In this document: piece by piece, positions 7,897 through 14,607 of the stretch | Numbering within the stretch: position 1 is the stretch's first letter | Layout: each line of letters starts with the position of its first letter | Assembly (NCBI GenBank): GCA_902788735.1 | Contig: CADALJ010000005.1 | Span: 1 to 38,511, forward strand | Direction: 5' to 3' | Length of the DNA stretch: 38,511 nucleotides | Origin: an uncultured Erysipelotrichaceae bacterium | Lineage (GTDB): Bacteria; Bacillota_I; Bacilli_A; RF39; UBA660 | Program-made: the position numbers and the translations under genes | Notes under the pieces: generated by a model | Database searches by the model: none | The model's input: the letters and a program-made list of their open reading frames with translations, nothing else | What the model was told of the DNA's origin: nothing

Positions 7897-8319
7897 ATGA
7901 ATAGTGACTTAAAAAGAGAAATTATATTTGATAATTATAAGGAACCTATGAATAAAGGATTAGTAGAAGATGAAAGTTATTTAAAGGCTAATACTAAGAG
8001 TGATAGTTGTATAGATAATTTAGATTTCATGATGAAAATAGAAGATGGAATAGTAAAAGATATTCGTTTTGATGGAGAGGCTTGTGCTATTAGTACTTCA
8101 GCAGCTTCTATTATGATTAGAAGTTTTATTGGTAAGAGTGTAGAAGAAGTTAAAAATATTTTAGAAAATTATGTTGCTATGATAGAGGAAAAAGAATATA
8201 ATAGTGAACTACTAGGTGAATTAAATGTTTATGATGAAATAAGTAAGCAACCTAATCGTAAGAACTGTGCATTACTTCCAATGCAAGCAGTAGAAAAGAT
8301 GTTAAATAGTTTAAAGTAG
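7897..8319 (+). CDS. sufU: SufU sulfur acceptor / Fe-S assembly protein
   Basis: Zinc-containing sulfurtransferase partner of SufS. The 140-residue product keeps the metal ligands and sulfur-accepting residues: Cys38 and Asp40 in SDSCID, Cys63 in GEACAIS, and Cys124 in RKNCALLP, matching Cys41/Asp43/Cys66/Cys128 of the Bacillus protein. The usual Cys-Gly-Asp is Cys-Ile-Asp here, a mild change. It follows sufS with no gap and uses AAGGTGG at the end of that gene as its ribosome site. Followed eight bases later by an unknown gene in the same operon. Confidence 0.93.
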   Translation: MNSDLKREIIFDNYKEPMNKGLVEDESYLKANTKSDSCIDNLDFMMKIEDGIVKDIRFDGEACAISTSAASIMIRSFIGKSVEEVKNILENYVAMIEEKEYNSELLGELNVYDEISKQPNRKNCALLPMQAVEKMLNSLK

Positions 8320-8327
8320 GAGATATT

Positions 8328-8831
8328 ATGGAAAAATATAAAATAGCAGTAGAGAATTTAAGAAAGGCTAAAATAAGATATTATGAGATTGATAAAGGGT
8401 GTGAAATACCTGAAGTAGAGGCATATGCATTACTTATAAAAATAGGTGATGAATATAGAAATGTAGTTCGCCCTTTAGAAGAATGTAATGTCTATGATAG
8501 ATTACCATATAGTAATCGTACTCAAAATGGTGAAGATTTTGGTAGTAAGATAATTTTAGCAAGTGGAAAAGAAGAAGATGGTATTTGCTATATTATGGAG
8601 AAAAAACTTGGAGCTTTTGAAGGTAAAGATTATGTTACTGTAGACGAAATAGATGATGAAATTATTAATAATTTAGATGTTTTTTATTTTGATAGATGGG
8701 ATTTATGTTTTGATGGTGTAGTACCAATTAATAAGCGCTCTAAAGTAGTTAAAAAAGCTGATAAAGAACGTCGTAATAAATTTATTGAGTTTTTAAATTC
8801 TAAACAAAAACAAAAAAAATTCATAAAGTAG
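8328..8831 (+). CDS. Conserved-looking soluble protein of unknown function
   Basis: A 167-residue protein I do not recognise. It has no membrane segment or signal peptide, several aromatic-rich segments (VFYFDRWDLCF), an acidic middle (TVDEIDDEIINN) and a strongly basic C-terminal helix (KADKERRNK followed by a Lys/Gln-rich tail). It is third in the sufSU transcript with AGGAGAT before its ATG, so it may act with Fe-S assembly, but that rests on position only. It is not SufB, SufC or SufD. A hairpin terminator follows some 40 bases downstream. Confidence 0.55.
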   Translation: MEKYKIAVENLRKAKIRYYEIDKGCEIPEVEAYALLIKIGDEYRNVVRPLEECNVYDRLPYSNRTQNGEDFGSKIILASGKEEDGICYIMEKKLGAFEGKDYVTVDEIDDEIINNLDVFYFDRWDLCFDGVVPINKRSKVVKKADKERRNKFIEFLNSKQKQKKFIK

Positions 8832-8870
8832 TAAACTTGTTTTTTGAATAGTATATATGATTAGAAAAAT

Positions 8871-8900
8871 GAAAATTCGTTATAGGGTTTTCTTTTTTTT
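8871..8900 (+). terminator. Rho-independent terminator of the suf operon
   Basis: An 8-bp stem with two G-U pairs (8871-8878 with 8885-8892), six-base loop, then eight T. Confidence 0.75.
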
Positions 8901-8936
8901 ATGCGTTTTTCTTTATGAAAAATAAGAAATGGTAGT

Positions 8937-8965
8937 TTGCGTAAGTTTCTTTTATTTATTAATAT
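8937..8965 (+). promoter_or_regulatory. Weak candidate promoter for the SSB gene
   Basis: TTGCGT (8937-8942), 17-bp spacer, TAATAT (8960-8965). If used, its start point would fall at the beginning of the hairpin described next. Confidence 0.3.
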
Positions 8966-8983
8966 ACCTCTTCGAAAGGAGGT
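8966..8983 (+). promoter_or_regulatory. Hairpin that can mask the SSB ribosome binding site
   Basis: ACCTCTT (8966-8972) pairs with AGGAGGT (8977-8983) across a CGAA loop, one G-U pair. The 3' arm is the complete Shine-Dalgarno sequence, five bases before ATG 8989. Confidence 0.45.
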
Positions 8984-8988
8984 GATCT

Positions 8989-9324
8989 ATGCTTAATCAA
9001 ATTATTTTAGTTGGTAGGTTAACTAGAGATATTACTGTTAATAAAGCGGAGAATGGAGTTAAGGTTGCTACTATTCCTATTGCTGTTCCAAGAAGTTTTA
9101 AGAATGTAGAAGGCGTGTATGATACTGATTTTATTGATTGTGTTGCTTTTGATATTATTGCTGAAAATACAAGTGAATACTGTAGTAAAGGAGATATTGT
9201 AGGTATAAAGGGTAGAATTCAAACAAAAGTAATTGAATTAGAGGATGGAAAGAAAGAAAATAAATTAGAAATAATATGTGAGAAAATAACATTTTTATCT
9301 AGTAAACCTAAAGAAGAAGAGTAA
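8989..9324 (+). CDS. ssb: Single-stranded DNA-binding protein, short paralog
   Basis: OB-fold protein that coats single-stranded DNA. The 111-residue product opens with MLNQIILVGRLTRD, the canonical SSB start, and continues through IPIAVPRSF and DTDFIDCVAFDIIAENTSEYC, the expected strands, ending the OB fold near residue 100. The tail is very short and ends in EEE; the usual Gly/Gln-rich linker and the acidic DDDIPF-type tip are absent. That resembles competence-type SsbB or accessory paralogs rather than the essential SsbA, which normally sits between rpsF and rpsR. The ribosome site can be folded into a hairpin. Confidence 0.87.
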   Translation: MLNQIILVGRLTRDITVNKAENGVKVATIPIAVPRSFKNVEGVYDTDFIDCVAFDIIAENTSEYCSKGDIVGIKGRIQTKVIELEDGKKENKLEIICEKITFLSSKPKEEE

Positions 9325-9337
9325 TCTTCTTTTTTTT
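9311..9337 (+). terminator. Terminator with stop codon in the loop
   Basis: Stem AAGAAGA/TCTTCTT (9314-9320 with 9325-9331), extendable by three pairs, around a GTAA loop that contains the SSB stop codon. A 24-base identical copy lies at 11000-11023. Confidence 0.85.
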
Positions 9338-9364
9338 GACTAAATCTCTATTTTGTGGTATAAT
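9336..9364 (+). promoter_or_regulatory. Strong promoter of the repeat-protein operon
   Basis: TTGACT (9336-9341), 17-bp spacer, TATAAT (9359-9364), with TGG just before the -10. The -35 overlaps the end of the preceding U-tract. The start point near 9371 excludes the in-frame GTG at 9367 as initiator. Confidence 0.8.
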
Positions 9365-9387
9365 ATGTGCCCAATGAGGTGGATAGT

Positions 9388-10605
9388 GTGTTAAAAGAAT
9401 TATTTTTAAAATTTGGATATACAGAAGATGAATATGAAAGAATTAGAAATAGTTATTCAATAAAAAATTATCATGATGAAACTTTAGTTATAAAATTTAA
9501 TGAAATTACTAATTATTTAATTAGTGTTGGATATGATAAAAATGACATTATAAGAACTGGAAAAATATTACCTCAAATTTTTGGATTAAGTGTAAGTAAT
9601 ATTAGTAAAAAAATAGTTGATATGATGTCCTTAGGATATACAAGAGATGAAGTTGTTGAAATTTCTAAATCATTTCCTAAAATATTTAGTTATACAGCAG
9701 AAACTAATAAAAAACAAATTGATGTTATAGAATCATATAGTTATACTAAAAAACAAGCTTTAAAATTAATAAAAGCATCTCCTAGGATATTAGCTAATGC
9801 TGAAACTTATATCGAAGCTAAAATTAAAAATATTACTTCTTTAGGATTTAGTAGAGATGATGTTATAAAAATGAGTAAAGCTTATCCAATCTTATTTCGT
9901 TTGAGTTTTAAACATATAAAAAATTCATTTGAGGGTATTATGAAATTAGGATATTCATTCGAAGGTACTATAAAGATAGGAAGAGAATATCCACAAATAT
10001 TTGGTTTTAATGGTGACAAATTAAATGAAAAAATAAATGAACTTGTTGATTTAGGTTATACTCGTGAAGATGTATTAAGAATAACAAAATCTTCTCCATC
10101 TATTTTAGGTCTTAATATAGATAGTATAAAAACAAAGATAGAAGAAATAAGGTCAATTGGTTATTCACGAGAAGAAGTATTAGAAATTACTAGAGTATCA
10201 CCACCTATTTATACATATAGTACGACGAGTATGATGAAAAAAGTTCACGGTATAATTAATTTAGGTTATACACGAGAAGAAGTATTAGATATGACTATTA
10301 GTTTACCTTCTATTTATGGATTTAATATTGAAAATATTAAAGAAAAAGTAGAATTCTATGATTCTATAGGTATGCATGATCTTTTAGTAGTAAATACAAA
10401 AAATTTAATGCAAAGTGTTGCTCTTTCATACGCAAGATATAAGTTTTATTTATCTTTAGGTATTAATATTTCTATGGATAATTATGAAAAATTGTTTATA
10501 AGCAACAAAGTTTTTGAAAAATTATATGGAATAAAAAAAGAAGAATTATTAAATAGATATAGTTATGAAGAATATATAGAATCAAAAGAAAAGGTGAAAA
10601 AATAA
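9388..10605 (+). CDS. mTERF-like helical-repeat protein, putative nucleic-acid binder
   Basis: A 405-residue solenoid protein. Residues 48-327 (bases 9529-10368) are eight gap-free repeats of exactly 35 residues. Typical units start GYTREDVLRITKSSPSILGL; consensus G-(Y/F)-(S/T)-x-x-(D/E)-V at the start, Pro at position 15 in all eight, and (I/L)-K-x-K-(I/V) late. Position 12 is Lys or Arg in seven of eight, a possible phosphate-contact ladder, while positions 13-14 vary. The pattern resembles mTERF repeats of organelle transcription factors and, in length, TALE-like repeats; binding of DNA or RNA is inference. A degenerate repeat precedes and a helical tail follows. Start GTG 9388 follows GAGGTG by six bases and fits the promoter. 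It overlaps the next gene by one base. Confidence 0.75.
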   Translation: MLKELFLKFGYTEDEYERIRNSYSIKNYHDETLVIKFNEITNYLISVGYDKNDIIRTGKILPQIFGLSVSNISKKIVDMMSLGYTRDEVVEISKSFPKIFSYTAETNKKQIDVIESYSYTKKQALKLIKASPRILANAETYIEAKIKNITSLGFSRDDVIKMSKAYPILFRLSFKHIKNSFEGIMKLGYSFEGTIKIGREYPQIFGFNGDKLNEKINELVDLGYTREDVLRITKSSPSILGLNIDSIKTKIEEIRSIGYSREEVLEITRVSPPIYTYSTTSMMKKVHGIINLGYTREEVLDMTISLPSIYGFNIENIKEKVEFYDSIGMHDLLVVNTKNLMQSVALSYARYKFYLSLGINISMDNYEKLFISNKVFEKLYGIKKEELLNRYSYEEYIESKEKVKK

Positions 10606-11000
10606 TGGATGAATTATTTGATTTAGGATTAAGTGATGAAACGTTAAAAAATATGATTGAATTAAATCCATTAATAATGAAATTATCAAATGAAGAAGTA
10701 TTAGATAAAATTAATTTATTAAAAAGTATTAATTGTAGTAGTAATCAGATTAGTAATATTATTGGTAGTAATTCAATGCTTTTAACTAGAAGTAATACTG
10801 ATATCATTAAGTTAATTAATTATTTAAATGGATTAGGTTTTAGTTCATTAAATATATTATTTGATTCTAATCCATATATATTAAACTTAGATATATTTGA
10901 GGTTAATAATTATATTGAAGATAGAATAAGTAATGGTGAATTATTAGAAGATATTATTGATGATTTAGATAGTAATACTTATTTATTTAATGAAATTTAA
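10605..11000 (+). CDS. Short mTERF-like repeat protein, partner of the upstream gene
   Basis: A 131-residue protein with about three repeats of the same class: residues 8-42 fit the 35-residue unit with Pro at position 15 (GLSDETLKNMIELNPLIMKL), 43-77 is a second 35-residue unit with Ser in place of Pro, and a third, shifted unit starts at 78 (GFSSLNILFDSNPYI). Compared with the large partner it is acidic, ending in an Asp-rich helix, so it may be a partner or a decoy rather than a nucleic-acid binder; that is inference. ATG 10605 shares its A with the upstream TAA (TAATG), implying translational coupling. It might also be a C-terminal piece split off from a longer ancestor. Confidence 0.65.
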   Translation: MDELFDLGLSDETLKNMIELNPLIMKLSNEEVLDKINLLKSINCSSNQISNIIGSNSMLLTRSNTDIIKLINYLNGLGFSSLNILFDSNPYILNLDIFEVNNYIEDRISNGELLEDIIDDLDSNTYLFNEI

Positions 11001-11023
11001 AGAAGAGTAATCTTCTTTTTTTT
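10999..11023 (+). terminator. Terminator of the repeat-protein operon
   Basis: Stem AAGAAGA/TCTTCTT around a GTAA loop (11000-11006 with 11011-11017), then T-run. Bases 11000-11023 are identical to 9314-9337. Confidence 0.85.
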
Positions 11024-11025
11024 AT

Positions 11026-11053
11026 TTGTAATTTTATATTATTTTGGTATAAT
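11026..11053 (+). promoter_or_regulatory. Promoter for GNAT-pdp operon
   Basis: TTGTAA (11026-11031), 16-bp spacer, TATAAT (11048-11053) with TGG just before it. Confidence 0.65.
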
Positions 11054-11074
11054 AAAAGAAAAGTAGGTGTTAAT

Positions 11075-11488
11075 ATGGAAATTAAAGTAAGAGAATATGA
11101 GAAAAAGGATTTTGATGGTGTTAATCTGATGCTTTATGAAGCATTTCGTAGATTAAAGAAGACTGATCTTTCTGAAAATCCTAATTTCCATGAGGTAGTG
11201 GCTGAATGTAATGGACGTGTTGTTGGTTATTTACTTCTTACAAAGGTATTAAATCCTATTAGAAATAGACATTATTACATAATAGATTATGTATGTGTAG
11301 TTAGAGATTTTAGGGGTTATGGTGTTGGTGAAAAAATGATGGAATATGCTGAAGAATATGCTAGACACTGTGGTGGAATGTATTTACAGCTTACTTGTAG
11401 ATGGACTAGAATTGAAGCTCATAAATTATATGAAAAATGTGGCTTTGTTAAGAGAGAGTCTGATATATTTAGGAAGGAACTTATATGA
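11075..11488 (+). CDS. GNAT family N-acetyltransferase
   Basis: Acetyl-CoA-dependent acyltransferase of unknown substrate. The 137-residue product shows the GNAT order: N-terminal VREYEKKDFDGV, strand GRVVGYLLLTKV, central strand YYIIDYVCVVRDFRG, the acetyl-CoA pyrophosphate loop R-D-F-R-G-Y-G-V-G (about residues 86-94), and the C-terminal EAHKLYEKCGF motif seen in small-molecule and protein acetyltransferases. Complete and of normal length. Its TGA overlaps the ATG of the nucleoside phosphorylase gene by four bases (ATGA), so both are translated together. The pairing does not define the substrate. Confidence 0.88.
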   Translation: MEIKVREYEKKDFDGVNLMLYEAFRRLKKTDLSENPNFHEVVAECNGRVVGYLLLTKVLNPIRNRHYYIIDYVCVVRDFRGYGVGEKMMEYAEEYARHCGGMYLQLTCRWTRIEAHKLYEKCGFVKRESDIFRKELI

Positions 11489-12711
11489 TACTAGATATAA
11501 TTGATAAAAAAAGGGTTGGCAAAGAATTAAGTTATAAGGAATTAGATTACTTATTTAATGGTTATTTAAATGGGGATGTTTGTGATTATCAAATGTCTAG
11601 TTTTTTGATGGCTGTTTGTATTAATGGAATGACTGATGAAGAAGTGTTTGCTTTAACTAAGATATTTATTGATAGTGGTGATTCATTAGATTTTTCTAGT
11701 ATTCCTGGAATAAAAGTTGATAAACATTCTACTGGTGGAATAGGTGATAAAACTACTTTTGTAGTGGCACCCATCGTAGCTAGTTTAGGTATACCAGTTA
11801 TTAAGATGAGTGGTAGAGGGCTTGGTTATACAGGTGGTACTATTGATAAATTAGAAAGTATTAAGGGATATAAAGTTGATCTTTCTGAAAAAGAAATAAT
11901 GAAACAAGTTAAAGATATTAATTTTGTATTAACAGGACAGTCTCATGATTTAGTACCTATGGATAAAGTTATCTATGCTTTAAGAGATGTAACAGCTACT
12001 GTTAAATCTATTCCGTTAATTGCCTCTAGCATTATGAGTAAAAAAATAGCTAGTGGTGCTGATAAAATATTAATAGATATAAAAGTTGGTAATGGGGCAT
12101 TTTTAAGTAATAAAGAGGAAGCTAAAAAATTAGGTGATTTAATGGTTCGTATTGGTAATATATATGGACGTGAAGTTAGATATGTTATTAGTGATATGAA
12201 CACTCCATTAGGTTATTCTGTTGGTAATGGTTTAGAAGTAATAGAAGCATTAGATGTATTAAAAGGAAAAGAAACTTCAAATAATTTTGTTAATTTGTGT
12301 ATAGATTTATCTAGTGAAATGGTAAGTATGGGTCTTAATATTTCAAAAGACGAGGCTAGAAAGTTAGTTGTTAAAAGTATTGAAGATAAAACTGCATATA
12401 ATAAATTTTTAGAGTTAGTTAGTTATCAAGGTGGAGATATTAATAATATAAGTATTAGTAATAAGAAATGTATTATTAAATCTAATAAAAATGGAGAAAT
12501 TACTAAAATTAATGCTTTAGAAATTGGTAAATTAGCTTTGGAATTAGGTGCTGGTAAGAAAAATATAAAGGACAAAATAGATTATGGTGTAGGAGTAAGG
12601 CTTAATAAGTTAATTGGTGAAAAAGTTAAAAAAGGTGACACTTTAGCTACTCTTTACGTAAATAATAAAGTTCCTAATATAGATATAGATAAGATTTTTA
12701 CTATTTGTTAA
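11485..12711 (+). CDS. pdp: Pyrimidine-nucleoside / thymidine phosphorylase
   Basis: Cleaves pyrimidine (deoxy)nucleosides with phosphate to free base and (deoxy)ribose-1-phosphate for salvage. The 408-residue product follows the family throughout: phosphate-binding KVDKHSTGGIGDKTT, the signature SGRGLGYTGGTIDKLES, YALRDVTATV, IPLIASSIMSKKIASGA and VGNGAFL. Length is a little below Bacillus Pdp (about 434) with a shorter C-terminal domain. One oddity: the His of the usual GLGHTGGT, implicated in catalysis in thymidine phosphorylases, is Tyr here. It is translationally coupled to the GNAT gene. No clear terminator follows; the next promoter begins within 10 bases of the stop. Confidence 0.9.
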   Translation: MILDIIDKKRVGKELSYKELDYLFNGYLNGDVCDYQMSSFLMAVCINGMTDEEVFALTKIFIDSGDSLDFSSIPGIKVDKHSTGGIGDKTTFVVAPIVASLGIPVIKMSGRGLGYTGGTIDKLESIKGYKVDLSEKEIMKQVKDINFVLTGQSHDLVPMDKVIYALRDVTATVKSIPLIASSIMSKKIASGADKILIDIKVGNGAFLSNKEEAKKLGDLMVRIGNIYGREVRYVISDMNTPLGYSVGNGLEVIEALDVLKGKETSNNFVNLCIDLSSEMVSMGLNISKDEARKLVVKSIEDKTAYNKFLELVSYQGGDINNISISNKKCIIKSNKNGEITKINALEIGKLALELGAGKKNIKDKIDYGVGVRLNKLIGEKVKKGDTLATLYVNNKVPNIDIDKIFTIC

Positions 12712-12718
12712 AAAAGTG

Positions 12719-12746
12719 TTTGAAAATATTGAAATTATGGTATAAT
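12719..12746 (+). promoter_or_regulatory. Promoter of the thioester-protein cassette
   Basis: TTTGAA (12719-12724), 16-bp spacer, TATAAT (12741-12746) with TGG just before the -10. Confidence 0.65.
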
Positions 12747-12773
12747 ACAAGTATAAGGTAAGGTGATTTATTC

Positions 12774-13964
12774 GTGGAAAAAATTTATATGGAAGAGAAT
12801 AATAACAAGAAAGGTAAAAAGAGTGTTGTTAATGCATCTGTAGTTTTATCATTTGCAGTAGCAATCTTTGCAATTTTCTCAATTGCAATGGCTGGTTTAT
12901 CAATGAATCAAAAATCTGGAATCAGTTATGCTGCTCCAACAACATTACCAGATAATTTTACATTTAATTTATTAGATGGAGGAACAGATATTGTAGGTAC
13001 TGATGGTACTAGTAATTTCAGTGCTCCAATGTATGTAGCAAATAATGATGAAAGTAATCCAGTATTCTGTGTTGAACATAATACTAATGTTAATGATGGT
13101 GAAAGTTATACAAGTGGAGAAGAAATAGTTGATTATGGACTTTTATATTTATTAAATAATAGTTATGCAAATGGTATTAAAATAACTAAACTTAGTGGAG
13201 AAAATGCTAAATATGTTGAAGGATGGATTACTCAAGTAGCAATTTGGATGTATTTATATGAAACAGATCCTACTGCTACACAATCAACTTCAAAGAATTA
13301 TATAGTACCAGAAGATGTAGAGACAATTAAGAATGCAGTTAAGTTAATAAAATTTAATGCAGATCGTTCTGAATCTGTAGAAGTATATAAAGGACAAAAT
13401 TTATATACTGCATTTATTAAACCATTAGTAGATAAAGCAAAAACAGCTAGTGATGTTGCAATATTAAATGTTTCAAAAGCTAGTGATGAAATTAGTATGT
13501 CTGAAGATAAAAAATTCTATTTCTCAGCATTAATTACAGTAACTGGTGATCCATCAAGTGCATTAAAGAATTATGCAATTTCATTAAATGGAATTGAAGG
13601 AGCTAAGGCTGTTGATGAAGATGGTAATGAATTAACTGGTACAGTTACTCCAGGAACTAAGTTCTATGTTAGAATTCCTGCTGAAAAAGTTACTAAAAAT
13701 GTTCAAAAAGTAGTAGTATCAGTTGATGGTAAATTTGATACATTAGAAGGAAAATACTATAACGCTGCTGGTGACTTTCAAAGAGTTGTTTCAGTAAAAA
13801 CTGGAGAAAAAACAATTTCTAAAGGTACTGAAGTTGAATTTGTTGGTACAGATGATACAGGTATGAATACAGTTCAAACAATTTACTTTATCGGTTTAAT
13901 AGTATTATTATGTGGTGTAGGTATTGTTTATGCGAATGCTAAACCTGTTCAAGTTAAACAATAA
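12774..13964 (+). CDS. Thioester-domain (TQXA-type) surface protein
   Basis: A 396-residue secreted, wall- or membrane-anchored protein. After a signal sequence (hydrophobic core about 23-46) comes a thioester domain: Cys99 in NPVFCVEHN and Gln154 in WITQVAIWMYLY, the Cys and TQxA(I)W motifs whose side chains form an internal thioester able to bond covalently to host targets. A beta-rich stalk follows (about 225-350). The end has TDDTG (359-363), a hydrophobic helix and a short tail, a layout like a sortase signal but with TDDTG instead of LPxTG. GTG 12774 is chosen because AAGGTGA lies eight bases upstream; ATG 12789 is too far. Its A-, C- and T-using codons (gca, cca, aca, tca) look adapted for high expression compared with its neighbours. 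The next gene is a sortase. Confidence 0.85.
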   Translation: MEKIYMEENNNKKGKKSVVNASVVLSFAVAIFAIFSIAMAGLSMNQKSGISYAAPTTLPDNFTFNLLDGGTDIVGTDGTSNFSAPMYVANNDESNPVFCVEHNTNVNDGESYTSGEEIVDYGLLYLLNNSYANGIKITKLSGENAKYVEGWITQVAIWMYLYETDPTATQSTSKNYIVPEDVETIKNAVKLIKFNADRSESVEVYKGQNLYTAFIKPLVDKAKTASDVAILNVSKASDEISMSEDKKFYFSALITVTGDPSSALKNYAISLNGIEGAKAVDEDGNELTGTVTPGTKFYVRIPAEKVTKNVQKVVVSVDGKFDTLEGKYYNAAGDFQRVVSVKTGEKTISKGTEVEFVGTDDTGMNTVQTIYFIGLIVLLCGVGIVYANAKPVQVKQ

Positions 13965-14586
13965 GATTAAAAAGAGCCATATCTTACTAATTGGCTCTTT
14001 CTTTATTTTTGTAGGTATTATCTCTTTGTCATGGAGTTATCTTTCTAAAATTAAGAGAGATGTATATGAAGATATGAAAATTGCTATGATGACTTCATTA
14101 GAACGTGAAGAAAAGGTTGTTGAAGATGTACCTATAGTTGAAGAAGTTTCAAAAGAGGAAAATAATAATAGTTATGTAGTTGATTATAGTAAATATTTGG
14201 GTGTGTTAGAAATACCAAGAATTGGATTAAAAAGAGGGTTCTATAATACAGATTCTAAATATAATAATATACAATATAATGTGACAATGATAGGAGGTTC
14301 TCAACTTCCAGATGTAGAAAATGGAAATTTAATACTTATGGCTCATTCTGGAGATGCATATATTTCATATTTTGCATATTTATGGATGCTAGGAGTTGGA
14401 GATCATGCATATGTCACATATAATGGAAGAAAATATGATTATCAAGTAGTTAATATATATAATGTAGAGAAAAATGGTGTAGCTGTTATTCGTAGGAATA
14501 AAGAAAAAAATACCCTTACATTAATTACTTGTACAAAGAATAATGATTTTTCTCAAACAATTTATATTTTAGAACTTGTTGGATAG
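13930..14586 (+). CDS. Sortase paired with the thioester protein
   Basis: Membrane transpeptidase that cleaves a sorting signal and joins surface proteins to an amine acceptor. The 218-residue product has an N-terminal membrane helix (about 19-37), a linker, then the sortase barrel from about 82: LGVLEIPRIGL, catalytic His in LILMAHSGDAY, and catalytic Cys in TLTLITCTKN. The usual downstream Arg is not evident; that strand reads SQTIYILELVG. The reading frame overlaps the end of the thioester gene by about 35 bases; ATG 13930 or 13936 are both possible, and neither has a strong ribosome site. A terminator hairpin lies inside the early coding sequence, so sortase should be made at a lower level than its substrate. 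Confidence 0.85.
   Translation: MRMLNLFKLNNKIKKSHILLIGSFFIFVGIISLSWSYLSKIKRDVYEDMKIAMMTSLEREEKVVEDVPIVEEVSKEENNNSYVVDYSKYLGVLEIPRIGLKRGFYNTDSKYNNIQYNVTMIGGSQLPDVENGNLILMAHSGDAYISYFAYLWMLGVGDHAYVTYNGRKYDYQVVNIYNVEKNGVAVIRRNKEKNTLTLITCTKNNDFSQTIYILELVG
13971..14010 (+). terminator. Terminator-like hairpin inside the sortase reading frame
   Basis: AAAGAGCC (13971-13978) and GGCTCTTT (13993-14000) form a perfect 8-bp stem with a 14-base loop, followed by a T-rich stretch. It begins seven bases after the thioester-protein stop and encodes part of the sortase membrane anchor. Confidence 0.6.
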
Positions 14587-14607
14587 TTAGGCTAAGAAGG
14601 TGATAAA

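Noticed and set aside
8857-8925. A 22-codon reading frame after the suf operon
   Set aside because: No ribosome site, and it runs through the terminator hairpin and its T-run.
9529-10368. 105-base periodicity that could suggest a CRISPR or DNA repeat array
   Set aside because: The period is in the protein (35 residues); the DNA units are diverged at synonymous sites and there are no conserved short repeats with spacers.
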